A stretch of DNA of 64,000 bases from Phycisphaerae bacterium (GCA_022072085.1 JAJVII010000003.1:1-64000), one strand, 5' to 3'. Positions 30,263-40,119 are shown, counted from the first letter of the stretch. The notes: a model not told the origin generated them from the letters alone. Translations and numbers: made by a program.

Positions 30263-32626
30263 CTACCCGACGTGTATGCCGCCGCGCTTGGGCTTCATGC
30301 GCTTCAGCAGCAGGACGAACGCCGGCACCATCAGCGGGCGGACGAGGAAGGTGTCGATCAGTAGGCCGAGGATGAAGGCCACGCCCAGTTCCTGGAGCAG
30401 CCGCAGCGGCGAGGTGGCCAGCGAGCCGAGCGTGGCGGCCATGATGAGCCCGCAGCAACTCACGATGGCGCCGGTGCGGGCGATGGCCGACCCGGTCGCC
30501 GGGCCCAGCGGCTTGTGCATCCGCTCCTCGACGATCCGCGTGAGCATGAACAGGTTGTAGTCCTGTCCCACGGCGACGAGGATGACGAAGAGGAAGAACT
30601 CGACCTTCCAGTCCGGTCCGGTCATGCCGAACAGCCGCTCGAACAGCGTGCTGGTAATCTCCAGGGCCGCGCCGTAGGTGAGGATCGTCGCGGCCATCAC
30701 GAACAGCGTCACCGGCAGGTCGCGGATGAGCAGCATGACGATGACCAGCACGGCGGCGACCACGATGCTGCCGACGAACCAGAGGTCGCGATGGGTGACC
30801 TGCTTGACGTCGCGCATCTGGGCACTGTCGCCGGACATCAGCACCTGCACGTCAGCCGGAGCGACGCCCGTCGACCGGGCCACGGTTGTGCGAATGATCT
30901 CGGCCAGCGGATCGAGGCTGTCCATCGCCCGGTTGGTGTAGGAGGGGGCGTCCAGGGCGACGTCCCAGCGGGCGCAGCGGCATTGGCCGTTCCCGTCGCC
31001 AGCGCCGCTGGAGAGGTGACGCGGCACGACCTGCTGGGTGAACGCCGGCAGCAGCCGGGAGAGCTTGGACTCGAACGAGAGCGACTTGCCCAGCATGCCC
31101 GTCGCGTGCAGGCCGAGGGGGTGGACCAGGCTGTGCGCTTCCTGCACCGGGGCCTGGAGTTTGGAGCCCTGGGTCTCCAGCGCCGCGTCGACGGCGCTCA
31201 CCGCGTCGATCCACTGCTGCTGGCTGCGGGCGGCCGGCAGGCGGACCATCACGTGGACCGGGCTGGACTCGCCCTGCGGGAAGTGCCGCTTGAAGATCAC
31301 CGAGCCGCGCACCGAGTGGTTGTCTGCGGGCAGGTCGGCCAGCGTGTCGTAGACAACTTCCTGGCGGAACCCGCCAATCGCCAGCGGCGACAGCAGCGCC
31401 AGGCCCGCCAGCAGCACCAGCAGCGGATGGCGGACGGTGAAGTCGGCCAACCGGGCCCAGAAGCCGCGGGCCCGGCGCGTCTGCCCGCTGGGGTCGTGCG
31501 TGAAACGCCGCGGCCAGAACGTGCTGGTCCCGAACAGATAGGCCAGCGCGGGGCAGAGCGTCAGGCTGGCCAGGCAGGAGACCACCACGCTGACGCTCAC
31601 CGCGGGCCCGGCGTTGCTGAAGGCCTTGAACCGCGCGAGGTACATCAGCGCCAGGCCCGCCGCCACCGTGCCGGCCGACGCGACGATGGCCGGGCCTGTC
31701 CCGGCCAGCGCCCGGGCGATCGCCTGCCGCCGGGCCCAGTTGTCCTTCGTGCCGGCGGAGCGGCCGAGTTCCTCGTGATACCGCGACAGGAAGAAGAGCG
31801 AGAAGTCCACCCCCGCGCCGTAGCCGATCACGATCGTGAACAGTTCCACGACCATCGACACGGTCCAGCCGCACTTGCCGCCGATGGCCAGCAGCGACAG
31901 CGATACGCTGACCGCGATTGCGACCGTCAGCAGCGACACAGCGGCCGCCAGCAGCGCCCGGTAGGTCAGCAGCAGCACGACCAGCACGGCGATGACGGTG
32001 ACGATCGTCGTGCGGTTGACGCTCTTTTCTGTCGCGCTGAAGTAGTCGCGTCCGTAGCTGGCCGATCCGGTGACGGCCCACGTCAGCCCCGGCGGAGGCG
32101 AGGCGGCCTCGACGGCGGCCTGCACGTCGTTCACGTCGCGGATGGTCTGGGCCGAGACGAAGTTGTTGGGCAGGTCGGCCTTGATGACCGCCGCCACCGG
32201 CTTGCTCGCGGGGCTCAGCAGGTTGCCGCGGAGGAACGGTGTGGCCGGGTCGGCCGGCGAGAGCAGTTCCCACTGCCGCGCGGGGGCGAGTTGCGCCAGG
32301 CGTCGGGTCAGGTCCTGTATGAACCGCCAGTCGCTGCCGGGCTCAGCCGGCTGGGTCGTGGTCACTTCCGGCACGCCGGTCAGCCCGGCCGCTCGCTCGA
32401 CGACGACCGCGACGACCGACTGGGCCGGAGGACGTTTGAACTCCTCCTGCAGCGCCATCTGGGCCTGGCGGCTGGGCACGTCGTCCGGCAGCAGCGACGA
32501 CTCGTCGCGCGTGCGGACTTCCTTGATGTTGGGCGCGTAGACCAGCATCGCCACCAGCAACGCCAGCCAGGCCAGCACCACCAGGACGAACCGCCGCGAC
32601 ACGAACTGACCCAGACGCGAGAACAC
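30263..32626 (-). CDS. MMPL/RND family transporter
   Basis: 787-aa integral membrane protein with the two-fold RND layout: one N-terminal helix, a large extracytoplasmic loop (about residues 40-200), a five- to six-helix bundle (TIVTVIAVLVVLLLTYRALL, VELFTIVIGYGAGVDFSLFF), then a second loop and bundle. GYGAGVDFSLFFLSRYHEEL and VGQDYNLFMLTRIVEERM are the typical MMPL GxGxDY-like motifs in helices 4 and 10. Members export lipids or hydrophobic compounds using proton motive force. The start is a GTG with a weak ribosome site. The stop is separated from the facing HEAT gene by about 30 bp. Confidence 0.88.
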   Translation of the reverse strand: MFSRLGQFVSRRFVLVVLAWLALLVAMLVYAPNIKEVRTRDESSLLPDDVPSRQAQMALQEEFKRPPAQSVVAVVVERAAGLTGVPEVTTTQPAEPGSDWRFIQDLTRRLAQLAPARQWELLSPADPATPFLRGNLLSPASKPVAAVIKADLPNNFVSAQTIRDVNDVQAAVEAASPPPGLTWAVTGSASYGRDYFSATEKSVNRTTIVTVIAVLVVLLLTYRALLAAAVSLLTVAIAVSVSLSLLAIGGKCGWTVSMVVELFTIVIGYGAGVDFSLFFLSRYHEELGRSAGTKDNWARRQAIARALAGTGPAIVASAGTVAAGLALMYLARFKAFSNAGPAVSVSVVVSCLASLTLCPALAYLFGTSTFWPRRFTHDPSGQTRRARGFWARLADFTVRHPLLVLLAGLALLSPLAIGGFRQEVVYDTLADLPADNHSVRGSVIFKRHFPQGESSPVHVMVRLPAARSQQQWIDAVSAVDAALETQGSKLQAPVQEAHSLVHPLGLHATGMLGKSLSFESKLSRLLPAFTQQVVPRHLSSGAGDGNGQCRCARWDVALDAPSYTNRAMDSLDPLAEIIRTTVARSTGVAPADVQVLMSGDSAQMRDVKQVTHRDLWFVGSIVVAAVLVIVMLLIRDLPVTLFVMAATILTYGAALEITSTLFERLFGMTGPDWKVEFFLFVILVAVGQDYNLFMLTRIVEERMHKPLGPATGSAIARTGAIVSCCGLIMAATLGSLATSPLRLLQELGVAFILGLLIDTFLVRPLMVPAFVLLLKRMKPKRGGIHVG

Positions 32627-32656
32627 GGGCGATGATTACCCCGGATGCTCTTGGTT

Positions 32657-33805
32657 TCAGGCCCACGCAAACGGATCGGCGTCGCTCGTGCTGACGCGGA
32701 CCTCCAGGTGCGGCGCGAACGACCGCACGCGGTCGGCCAGCCGCGACAGCATCAGCCGCTCGCTGACCGAGTGCCGCACCATGACGACGGCCATGCCGGC
32801 CTCGACGGCGGCCAGGGCGTCGTGGTGCCGCAACTCGCCGGTGAGATACAACTGCGCCCCGGAGGCCATCGCCCGCTCGAAGAGACGCCCGCAGCTTCCC
32901 GCGCAGCACGCGGCGCGGGAAACGATGCCCGTCGCAAGCGACGGGGTCTCGTCGGAGGACCTGGGCGCCGCCAGCCAGACGGCCTCGACGCCCAGGCCGG
33001 CCTTGATCCGTTCGACCACGGTTGCCAGCGGGGCCGGGTCAGCCAGTTCACCGATTCGCCCCATGCCCACCCGCTCGTCGATGCCGGCCAGCGGGTAGAG
33101 GTCGAACGCGACCTCCTCGTACGGATGGGCCCGCCGAAGGGCCGCGACCGCGTCGGCCGCGTGCCCGGCCGGCACAACCACTTCCAGCCGCACTTCGTCG
33201 GCCTGCTCCATTCGCCCGGCCTGTCCGAGCGTCGGGTTTGAGCCCTCGCCGCCGAGGAATGTGCCCGTGCCGGACGACCGGAAACTGCACCGCGAGTATC
33301 GGCCGATCACCCCCGCGCCGGCGGCGAAGAGGGCGTCGGACACCTCCTCTACGGACGCCGCGGGGACGAACGTGACCAGCTTCTGCCCGCCCGGCGGGGC
33401 GTAAGGCTCCAGCGGACGCGTCGCGGTCAGGCCGAGCACGTCGGCCAGAGCGTCGTTTGTGCCGCCGGCCGTCGCGTCCAGGGTCGTGTGCATCGCCATC
33501 AGTGCGATGCCGGCGCGGATGGCGTGAAAGACGCGCCCGGCGGGGCCGGGCCGGTCGCCGCGGACGGCCCGCAGCGGCGTAAAGATCGGCGGATGATAGC
33601 AAATCACCAGATCGGCTTGAAAGGAAATCGCCTCGGCCAGCACGGCGTCGGTCAGGTCGATCGCCAGCAGCACGCGCCCGACGTTCGCTGATCCGTCGCC
33701 GACCAGCAGGCCGTTGTTGTCCCAGTCAGCCGCCAGCGCCGGCGGGGCGAACCGTTCCAGCGCAGCCACCAGGTCGGCCAATTTCGGTTTCGCGACGTCG
33801 CTCAT
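32657..33805 (-). CDS. Nif3-like dinuclear metal centre protein (YqfO type)
   Basis: 382 aa. The two Nif3 halves carry metal ligands (DWDNNGLLVGD, ICYHPPIFTPL, MAMHTTLDATAGGTND at the N-terminus; LTGELRHHDALAA and VRHSVSERLML at the C-terminus). Between them lies a PII/CutA-like insert (FVPAASVEEVSDALFAAGAG to RAHPYEEVAFDLYPL), as in Bacillus YqfO, which gives the ~370-aa length. The molecular function of the family is unsettled; a GTP cyclohydrolase-like or regulatory role has been suggested. The start overlaps the stop of the pabC-like gene (ATGA). Confidence 0.9.
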   Translation of the reverse strand: MSDVAKPKLADLVAALERFAPPALAADWDNNGLLVGDGSANVGRVLLAIDLTDAVLAEAISFQADLVICYHPPIFTPLRAVRGDRPGPAGRVFHAIRAGIALMAMHTTLDATAGGTNDALADVLGLTATRPLEPYAPPGGQKLVTFVPAASVEEVSDALFAAGAGVIGRYSRCSFRSSGTGTFLGGEGSNPTLGQAGRMEQADEVRLEVVVPAGHAADAVAALRRAHPYEEVAFDLYPLAGIDERVGMGRIGELADPAPLATVVERIKAGLGVEAVWLAAPRSSDETPSLATGIVSRAACCAGSCGRLFERAMASGAQLYLTGELRHHDALAAVEAGMAVVMVRHSVSERLMLSRLADRVRSFAPHLEVRVSTSDADPFAWA

Positions 33806-34665
33806 CTCCGGGTCTCCTGTTCGATGAGTCGGCGGAGGCCTTTGTGCAGCGTGCGGGCCATCGGGCCGGGCACGGGCTTGGCGGCGGCGGCCGGGATGGG
33901 CTTACGCTCGACCAGCACGACGGGCATGACCTCCATCGTCGAGGCGGTGAGCAGGACCTCCTCGGCGTCGAGCAGTTCGCGGTGCGTGATCGGGGCCTCG
34001 GCAACGTCGATGCCGTCGGCCGCCGCGACTTCCATCACCGCGCCGCGGGTGACGCCAGGCAGGCAGGGCGTCGAGGCCGGAGGCGTGATGAGCCGGCCGC
34101 CCGTGACGATGAAGACGTTGCTGATGCAACCCTCGGAGAGGTGGCCGTCGAGGGTGAACCAGAGGGCCTCGCCGAAGCCGGCCTTGTGGGCCTGCCGCAG
34201 CGTGGTCATGCGCGGCCAGTAGGCCAGCGTCTTGTGGCCGGCCATCGGGTCGGCCGGGTTGACGCGCGGGCCGGCGATGGCGACGGCCATGCCCTGCTCG
34301 TAGAGGTGGGCGGGGTAGCCGACCTGGCCGGTGACGGTGATCAGCAGCGTCGGCTGCGGGTCGCCCTCGGCGACGGCTGGCCCGGCCGTGGCGGTGATGC
34401 GCATGCGGGCATCGTCCAGGTCGTTGGCGTCCAGCAGGTCCGACGCGGCCGCGACGATCTGCTCGCGCGTGTGGCGGATGGGCAGGCCCAGGGCGGCGGC
34501 CGACGCGAAGAGACGGTCGAGGTGTTTGCTTATGCGGAACGGGACGCGGTGGTAGACCCGCAGCGTCTCGAACAGCCCCATGCCGTGCAGCAGCCCGGTG
34601 TCGCCGGGGTCGATCCGCGCCGCGTCGGCGTCGAGGATCGTGTCGTTCAGGAATACTTTCGCCAT
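33802..34665 (-). CDS. pabC: Class IV PLP aminotransferase, probable aminodeoxychorismate lyase
   Basis: 287-aa PLP-fold IV enzyme. Seen are MGLFETLRVYHRVPFRISKH, the conserved MAGHKTLAYWP (PLP lysine), the Glu region SEGCISNVFIVTGGRLITPP and LPGVTRGAVMEVA. Members include branched-chain and D-amino acid aminotransferases and PabC. I choose PabC (4-amino-4-deoxychorismate to p-aminobenzoate plus pyruvate) because the gene follows pabB in the same operon, 17 bp apart. AGGAGCCGTC precedes the ATG. Its stop overlaps the Nif3 start. Confidence 0.82.
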   Translation of the reverse strand: MAKVFLNDTILDADAARIDPGDTGLLHGMGLFETLRVYHRVPFRISKHLDRLFASAAALGLPIRHTREQIVAAASDLLDANDLDDARMRITATAGPAVAEGDPQPTLLITVTGQVGYPAHLYEQGMAVAIAGPRVNPADPMAGHKTLAYWPRMTTLRQAHKAGFGEALWFTLDGHLSEGCISNVFIVTGGRLITPPASTPCLPGVTRGAVMEVAAADGIDVAEAPITHRELLDAEEVLLTASTMEVMPVVLVERKPIPAAAAKPVPGPMARTLHKGLRRLIEQETRR

Positions 34666-34674
34666 GACGGCTCC

Positions 34675-34702
34675 TCATGCGCTCAGCACTCAGCGTTCAG
34701 CA
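34675..34702 (-). repeat. Heptamer repeat at the end of pabB
   Basis: On the minus strand TGCTGAA, CGCTGAG, TGCTGAG and CGCATGA run at 7-bp period. The third supplies the pabB stop codon and the units encode the last residues (LNAEC). They resemble the TGAGTGC heptamers at 6694 and 51571. Confidence 0.7.
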
Positions 34703-36155
34703 CCACTTCTCCCGCCGCCTGCACCAGCCCCTGTGCCTTGGCGATGGTCTCGTCGTATTCTCCGGCCGGCTGGGAGTCGGTCACGATGCCGCCGCCGACC
34801 TGGAGGTAGACCCGTCCGCCGGAAATCAGGGGCGTGCGGATCGCGATGTTGAACAGGGCCGACCCGTCCAGGCCGATCCAGCCGACCGCGCCGGTGTAAA
34901 CCGATCGCGCGACGGGCTCCAGTTCGGCGATGATCTGCATCGCGCGAATCTTGGGGGCTCCGGTGATCGACCCGCCGGGGAACGTCGCAGCCAGCAGGTC
35001 CATGACGTTGCAGCCGTCGCGCAACTCGCCCTCGACGGTCGCGACGGTGTGGTGGACGCGGGCGTGCGTCTCGACGGCCCGCGGATCGGTGACGCGGACC
35101 GACCCGAAGCGGCAGACGCGGCCGAGGTCATTGCGTTCGAGGTCCACGATCATGGCCAACTCCGCGGCGTCCTTGGCGCTGAGCAGCAGTTCGGCGATCG
35201 CGGACTGATCGCCCGCTCCGCCGGGGGCACGGGCGATGGTCCCCTTGATCGGCCGCGTGACGACCCGCCGACCGGCCAGCTTCAGGAACAACTCCGGGCT
35301 GGCTGAGCAGACCGCCTGCACCCCGCCGGCTTCGTCGCGCCACGCGAGCAGGGCCGAATACCAGCCCGGGTGTCGCGAGCGAAGGGCCGCGAACAGTCGG
35401 CCCGGGGCGGCGGCCGCGTCCCCGGCGAGCGGCCAACTGAACCGCTGCGAGAGGTTCACCTGATAGATGTCGCCGGCGGCGATGTATTCCCGGACGCGGG
35501 CGACGGCGGCTTCATACTGCGGGCGCGTGAAGCTGCGTTCGGCGGCGTCCAGCAGGCGGGCCGAGACGGCGAAGGCGTCCTCGTCGGCGTCGGTCTCCGC
35601 GTCTTCGTGTCCCCGCGTCCCCGCGTCTTTCGATCGCTCGCGCAGTCGCTGCTCCAGCGCATCAAGCCGGCGGTTGGCATCCGCCTCCGTGTCGCCGCCC
35701 AGACGCGTCGCGAAGAGCGTCCAGCGGCCGTCAGTCAGATCGCAGCAGGCGACGGTGTCGTAGAGCGCGAACCGCAGCAGGGGCAGGGCGGCGGCGTCGG
35801 GACCGGCCGCCGGGACGCCCTCCAGGGCCGCGCCCAGTTCGTAACCGAGGTGGCCGACCCAGCCGCCGGTGAATCGGCCCAGCGGATCGGCGGAGGATTC
35901 GAGCCCGTGGGTCCGCAGTCGGGCAGCCAGTCCGGGCAGGCCGTCCGCCGGATCGACGCAGAGCTCTCGCGGCTGGTGCATCAGGTAGCCGAAGCGGGCC
36001 CAGTCGCGGTGCGGGCGGCCGGAGTCGAGCACGACGCAGCCGGCGTCGGCGGCGTCGGGCCCGGCGAACGCGGCGACAGCGTCGTCCCACGCGGGGCCCT
36101 GTTTGAGCACGCGCGGGATTCGAAGGGGCAGGGTCGTCGGGACGGGCAAAGTCAT
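34683..36155 (-). CDS. pabB: Aminodeoxychorismate synthase component I
   Basis: 490-aa chorismate-binding enzyme that forms 4-amino-4-deoxychorismate for folate synthesis. The C-terminal half is typical: YIAAGDIYQVNLSQRF, SPELFLKLAGRRVVTRPIKG, AELAMIVDLERNDLGRV, HHTVATVEGELRD, LLAATFPGGSITGAPKIRAM and GAVGWIGLDG. PIKGT with no extra Trp-specific features favours PabB over TrpE, and pabC lies next. No PabA subunit is nearby. Residues ~177-187 are encoded by an in-frame octamer repeat. No ribosome site precedes ATG 36155; instead a -10 box ends 9 bp upstream, so the transcript is probably leaderless. Confidence 0.88.
   Translation of the reverse strand: MTLPVPTTLPLRIPRVLKQGPAWDDAVAAFAGPDAADAGCVVLDSGRPHRDWARFGYLMHQPRELCVDPADGLPGLAARLRTHGLESSADPLGRFTGGWVGHLGYELGAALEGVPAAGPDAAALPLLRFALYDTVACCDLTDGRWTLFATRLGGDTEADANRRLDALEQRLRERSKDAGTRGHEDAETDADEDAFAVSARLLDAAERSFTRPQYEAAVARVREYIAAGDIYQVNLSQRFSWPLAGDAAAAPGRLFAALRSRHPGWYSALLAWRDEAGGVQAVCSASPELFLKLAGRRVVTRPIKGTIARAPGGAGDQSAIAELLLSAKDAAELAMIVDLERNDLGRVCRFGSVRVTDPRAVETHARVHHTVATVEGELRDGCNVMDLLAATFPGGSITGAPKIRAMQIIAELEPVARSVYTGAVGWIGLDGSALFNIAIRTPLISGGRVYLQVGGGIVTDSQPAGEYDETIAKAQGLVQAAGEVVLNAEC
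35588..35627 (-). repeat. Octamer repeat inside pabB
   Basis: On the minus strand: GACGCGGG, GACGCGGG, GACACGAA, GACGCGGA, GACCGACG at exact 8-bp period. The encoded segment (DAGTRGHEDAETD) lies in the variable region between the N-terminal domain and the conserved chorismate-binding core, so it is tolerated. Confidence 0.75.
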
Positions 36156-36163
36156 AAGGGGGC

Positions 36164-36192
36164 AGTATAGCAACGTGCTGGCCGCCGGCCAA
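36164..36192 (-). promoter_or_regulatory. pabB promoter, probably giving a leaderless transcript
   Basis: Minus-strand TTGGCC (36187-36192), 17-bp spacer, TATACT (36164-36169). Only 8 bp separate the -10 from the ATG at 36155, so initiation should fall at or next to the A of ATG. Confidence 0.55.
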
Positions 36193-36337
36193 CCGGCGCG
36201 GCCGGGCGGCAGGCGGGAATCTAAGGCGATGTCGCGTTGCGTTGCGGCCATGTCGCGCGTCCGGCTGGCGATCTTCCGGATTTTCGGGGCCTTCGGCTTT
36301 GCGGTTTCTGACGATTGCGGCGTCTCGGTACAGCGAA

Positions 36338-36363
36338 CGAGCCGCGGCGCGGGCCGCGGCTCG
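36338..36363. terminator. Strong hairpin between rpoD and pabB
   Basis: CGAGCCGCGGC and GCCGCGGCTCG form a perfect 11-bp GC-rich stem with a GCGG loop, extended by AGCG/CGCT. It lies 24 bp past the rpoD stop. There is no U-tract on either strand, so it would be an atypical terminator or mRNA-end stabiliser. Confidence 0.4.
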
Positions 36364-36386
36364 CTGGTGTTCTCGCCTGTCGTTTG

Positions 36387-38129
36387 TCAGCCCTTGAGCA
36401 GGCGGCGGTTGTCCAGGAAGCCGTCGAGCTTGCGGGCCCGGACGGGGTGCTGGAGCTTGCGGATGGCCTTGGCTTCGACCTGCCGGACGCGCTCGCGGGT
36501 GACCTTGAAGATGCGGCCGACCTCCTCGAGCGTGTAGGTGTAGCCGTCGCCGATGCCGTAGCGGAGCTTGATGATCTCGCGCTCGCGGTAGGTCAGCGTG
36601 CGGAGCACCTCTTCGATGCGGTCGCGGAGCATCTCCTGGTTGGCGGTCTCCGACGGGTTCTCGACCGAGTCGTCCTCGATGAAGTCGCCGAAGTAGCTGT
36701 CCTCGCTCTCGCCGACGGGGCGGTCGAGGCTGATCGGGTGCCGCGAAATCTTCATAACGCGGCGGGCCTCCGAGACGCTCATCTTGGCTTCGCGGGCGAT
36801 CTCCTCGATGGTCGGCTCGCGGCCGAGATCCTGGAGCATGCGCTTGCTGATGTTGCGCAACTTGCTCATCGTCTCGATCATGTGCACGGGAATCCGGATC
36901 GTGCGGGCATGATCGGCAATGGCCCGCGTGATGGCCTGGCGGATCCACCACGTGGCGTAGGTGCTGAACTTGTAGCCGCGGCGGTACTCGTACTTGTCGA
37001 CCGCGCGCATCAGGCCGGTGTTGCCCTCCTGAATGATGTCCAGGAAGTGCAGCCCGCGGTTGCGGTACTTCTTGGCGATCGAGACGACCAGCCTCAGGTT
37101 GCCGCCGGACAGCTCACGCTTGGCCTTCTCATACTCGGCGAAGACGCGCTCCATCGTCGAAACGCGGTGGGCCAGTTCGTCGGGCGTCTCCAGGGCCAGG
37201 TCGCTGAGGCCGTCGACCTCGTCGTGGATCGCGGCGCGGTCCTCGGGCGGGATGCGGTTGACCTCGGCGTTGGCGAGCTGCCCCTGGCAGTCGTGCATCT
37301 TGGCGTGGATGCCGACCAGCTTCTTCATCATCGGCTGAATCTTGCTGGTGCGCAGGCTGAGCTCTTCCAGCAGCGTGACGGCCTTGCGGCGGCGGGCCCG
37401 CATGCGCTTTCGCACCTCGCGGGCCTCCGAGGCCGCGTGCGAGGAATCGCGAAGCTTCTCCCAGTCGCGCTGGTTGGACTCGATGATCAATTCGACCGTC
37501 CGGATATTCGGCAGCAGTCGCCGCGTGATGGTCTGCTTGGCCAGGTTCTCCAGCGTGGAGATCTTCATCGTCCGGTCGAACGGCAGTTCGCCGGTCTGGA
37601 CGCGGCGCAGGATGCTCACGGCCTCGCGCAAACAGTAGTCGCTCTCGAGGACCTTGCGGCGGAAGGCCATGCGGGTCAGCTCGATTTTCTTGGCCAGGGC
37701 GATTTCCTGGTCGCGCGACAGCAGCGGGATCTCGCCCATCTGGGTGAGATACATGCGGACCGGATCATCGATGTTACGGTGGCCGGGGTCGGCCGGCTCG
37801 GCGGCGGCGTCGTCAGCCGGCTTGCGGAGCAGGGCCGGAGCCTTCGCGTCGACCTCGGCGGCCGATTGGCCGTTGCCGCCATGGCGGGCCAGGCCCAGGC
37901 GTTCGAGGTCCGCCTCGTCCACCAGCTCGACACCGGCTTCGTCCAGCGTGAGCAGGAGCTGGTCCAGCCGCTCGGGCGCGACGGCGTCGTCGGGGAGGCG
38001 GTCGTTCAGCTCTTCCCAGGTCAGATAGCCGCGGGAACGGCCCAGGTCGATCAGTTCCTTTACCTGGGGATCCACCAGCGTGCCGCTGGTCTGTTCCTTG
38101 GCGCTCTTTGTCGTGGTCGCTTCAGCCAT
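36387..38129 (-). CDS. rpoD: RNA polymerase primary sigma factor
   Basis: 580-aa sigma-70 factor. Region 1.1-like residues ([20 protein letters not shown]) start the protein, then 1.2 ([21 protein letters not shown]), a non-conserved insert, region 2 ([39 protein letters not shown]), region 3 and region 4 with the helix-turn-helix near the end ([30 protein letters not shown]). It directs transcription of housekeeping genes. AGGAAAACTGA precedes the ATG. It follows dnaG by 73 bp, the common macromolecular-synthesis arrangement without rpsU. Promoters of sigma-70 type seen in the window fit its recognition helices. Confidence 0.97.
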   Translation of the reverse strand: MAEATTTKSAKEQTSGTLVDPQVKELIDLGRSRGYLTWEELNDRLPDDAVAPERLDQLLLTLDEAGVELVDEADLERLGLARHGGNGQSAAEVDAKAPALLRKPADDAAAEPADPGHRNIDDPVRMYLTQMGEIPLLSRDQEIALAKKIELTRMAFRRKVLESDYCLREAVSILRRVQTGELPFDRTMKISTLENLAKQTITRRLLPNIRTVELIIESNQRDWEKLRDSSHAASEAREVRKRMRARRRKAVTLLEELSLRTSKIQPMMKKLVGIHAKMHDCQGQLANAEVNRIPPEDRAAIHDEVDGLSDLALETPDELAHRVSTMERVFAEYEKAKRELSGGNLRLVVSIAKKYRNRGLHFLDIIQEGNTGLMRAVDKYEYRRGYKFSTYATWWIRQAITRAIADHARTIRIPVHMIETMSKLRNISKRMLQDLGREPTIEEIAREAKMSVSEARRVMKISRHPISLDRPVGESEDSYFGDFIEDDSVENPSETANQEMLRDRIEEVLRTLTYREREIIKLRYGIGDGYTYTLEEVGRIFKVTRERVRQVEAKAIRKLQHPVRARKLDGFLDNRRLLKG

Positions 38130-38202
38130 TCAGTTTTCCTCAGACGCGGAGGAAGCAGTCGCAACCGCTTCATCGCGATCAAACCGGTCCCTTATCAGTC
38201 TC

Positions 38203-40008
38203 TCACCCACCTCGGCGCAGGTCCCGCGGACGCTTGCTCAGTTCCAACAAGTCCTGGTCGGTATACTCGCCACTGCGGACCCGGTCGGCCCGCTCGCGAC
38301 TCGCTGCCACCTGCCGCTCGTGCTCCAGGAAGCCCACGGCGTTCTCGAGCGTTCGTCCGAGATCGCCGCGCCGGGCCACCTCCTCCGACAGGTCAGTGGC
38401 CAGCCTGGCCAGGCCGGGCGACTCCATCCGTCGCAGCACGGCCGTCAGCGTCAACTCGCCTTCCTCGGCCAATTTCCACACCGGCTCAGCCAGGGCCCGC
38501 ATGTTCGGGTCGGCGAAGTCGGACGGGCTGACCGCCTGGCGGATCGAGTCGAAGTAGCTCGGCTCGCTCAGCAGCACGCCGAGCAACTGGGCCATCGCCA
38601 CATCGGCCGCCTTGCGAGGCCTGGCGGCTGGTTCCGCCACCTGGCTGGCGTCGGCTGCGGCCCCGGAGGGCCTCCGCCGATGCGTCAGCCGGCCCAGCAT
38701 TCTATTCAACTCGTCGGCCGATGTCCGCAGCAGACCGGCCAGCCGATCCAGCATGATCCCGCGCCGAACCGGGTCGATCGCCTCGTAGCCGTTCATGCCG
38801 GCCAGCGTCTGGAGCATCGCACCGACAGCCGACGAGCGGTCCGCGGTGCCGGTGGAGGAGGCGTACTGCCCGGCCACCTGCTCCCACTTGAACTGGAGCG
38901 CGTCGACCGCTGCGTCGATCGCCTTGGCCCATGCGTCAGGCCCCTGGTCGCGAATCAGGTCGCAGGGGTCCAGGCCCGCGGGCATTGTCGCGACGGCCAG
39001 GTCGACCCCGGACGCCAGGAACAACTCCAGCGCCCGGTCGGCTGCCTTGGCGCCGGCGGCGTCGGCGTCGAAGACCAGCACGATCCGCTTGGCCAGTCGG
39101 CCGAGCAGACGCATGTGGTCCTCGGTCAGCGCCGTGCCCAGGGCCGCGACCACGTTCTCGTGTCCGCCCTGATGGGCCATGATCACGTCGGTGTAGCCCT
39201 CGACGACGCAGGCTACGCCCGAATCGCTGACGGCCTTTCGGCCCCAGCGGAGCCCATACAGTTCCCGCCGCTTGTTGAACAGAGCCGTCTCGGCCGTGTT
39301 CAGGTACTTGGGCCCGACGTCGTCGCCCTTGCCCAGCGTTCGCCCGCCGAAGCCGATGACCCGGTCCGACGCGTCCAGGATCGGGAACATGACCCGGTTG
39401 CGGAACGTGTCGTAAAGCTGTCCCGGGCCGCGTCGGGATTCGCTTGCCAGGCCGGCAGCCGCCAGCAGCGTCTGATCGATGCCGCCCTGGCGGGCCTTGC
39501 TCAGCAGTCCGTCCCAGGCATCCGGGGCGAAACCCAGCCCAAATCGGCGGACGGTCTGGTCGCTGAAGCCTCTCTTCTCCAGATACTTACGAGCCTGCTC
39601 GCCCACCGGTTCGTTCAGCCAGGAGCGAAACTGGCGGGCGGCCCACTTGTTCGCCTCCGCCAGTGCCACCTTTCCGGGACCGGCAGGGCGGTCGGGGTCT
39701 TCGGAACGCTCGGGCAGTTCGATATTGGCTCGGCCGGCCAATATCCGCACCGCCTCAGGAAACTCAACCCTGTCCTCGAGTTGGATGAACTTGAAGACGT
39801 CCCCCCCAGCCCCGCAGGCAAAGCACTTGAATATCTGCTTGCTGGGACTGACGAACAGCGAGGGATTCTTATCGCTGTGGAAGGGGCAGAGCCCCTTGTA
39901 TTCCTTTCCGCTTTTCTTGAGCTGCACTCGCTCGCTTATAAGTTCAACAATATCAACAGCTTGCTGAACTCGGCGAAGGATGGCATCATCGAATTTAGAG
40001 TATCCCAC
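38203..40008 (-). CDS. dnaG: DNA primase
   Basis: 601-aa primase that makes RNA primers at the replication fork. The N-terminal zinc-binding domain has CPFH...CFACGAGG (GLCPFHSDKNPSLFVSP and FKCFACGAGGDVFKF). The catalytic core has FGGRTLGKG, the Toprim region VVEGYTDVIMAHQ and VLVFDADAAGAKAADR. The C-terminal DnaB-binding part is less conserved. The start is GTG 40008. A good promoter lies 84-110 bp upstream and rpoD follows in the same direction. Confidence 0.96.
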   Translation of the reverse strand: MGYSKFDDAILRRVQQAVDIVELISERVQLKKSGKEYKGLCPFHSDKNPSLFVSPSKQIFKCFACGAGGDVFKFIQLEDRVEFPEAVRILAGRANIELPERSEDPDRPAGPGKVALAEANKWAARQFRSWLNEPVGEQARKYLEKRGFSDQTVRRFGLGFAPDAWDGLLSKARQGGIDQTLLAAAGLASESRRGPGQLYDTFRNRVMFPILDASDRVIGFGGRTLGKGDDVGPKYLNTAETALFNKRRELYGLRWGRKAVSDSGVACVVEGYTDVIMAHQGGHENVVAALGTALTEDHMRLLGRLAKRIVLVFDADAAGAKAADRALELFLASGVDLAVATMPAGLDPCDLIRDQGPDAWAKAIDAAVDALQFKWEQVAGQYASSTGTADRSSAVGAMLQTLAGMNGYEAIDPVRRGIMLDRLAGLLRTSADELNRMLGRLTHRRRPSGAAADASQVAEPAARPRKAADVAMAQLLGVLLSEPSYFDSIRQAVSPSDFADPNMRALAEPVWKLAEEGELTLTAVLRRMESPGLARLATDLSEEVARRGDLGRTLENAVGFLEHERQVAASRERADRVRSGEYTDQDLLELSKRPRDLRRGG

Positions 40009-40091
40009 GCCAAACCCGGTTCGTTAGCGTCACTTCACTCTGTCGGGTGCTCGCCGCCAGATGAGTCTTGCGCAGGTCGATTATTCACCTA

Positions 40092-40119
40092 ATATTACCA
40101 CAGGAATCGAAGACTGCAA
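40092..40119 (-). promoter_or_regulatory. dnaG-rpoD promoter
   Basis: Minus-strand TTGCAG (40114-40119), 16-bp spacer, TAATAT (40092-40097) preceded by TGTGG. It lies in the AT-richer 185-bp gap before dnaG, giving a leader of roughly 75 nt. Confidence 0.55.
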
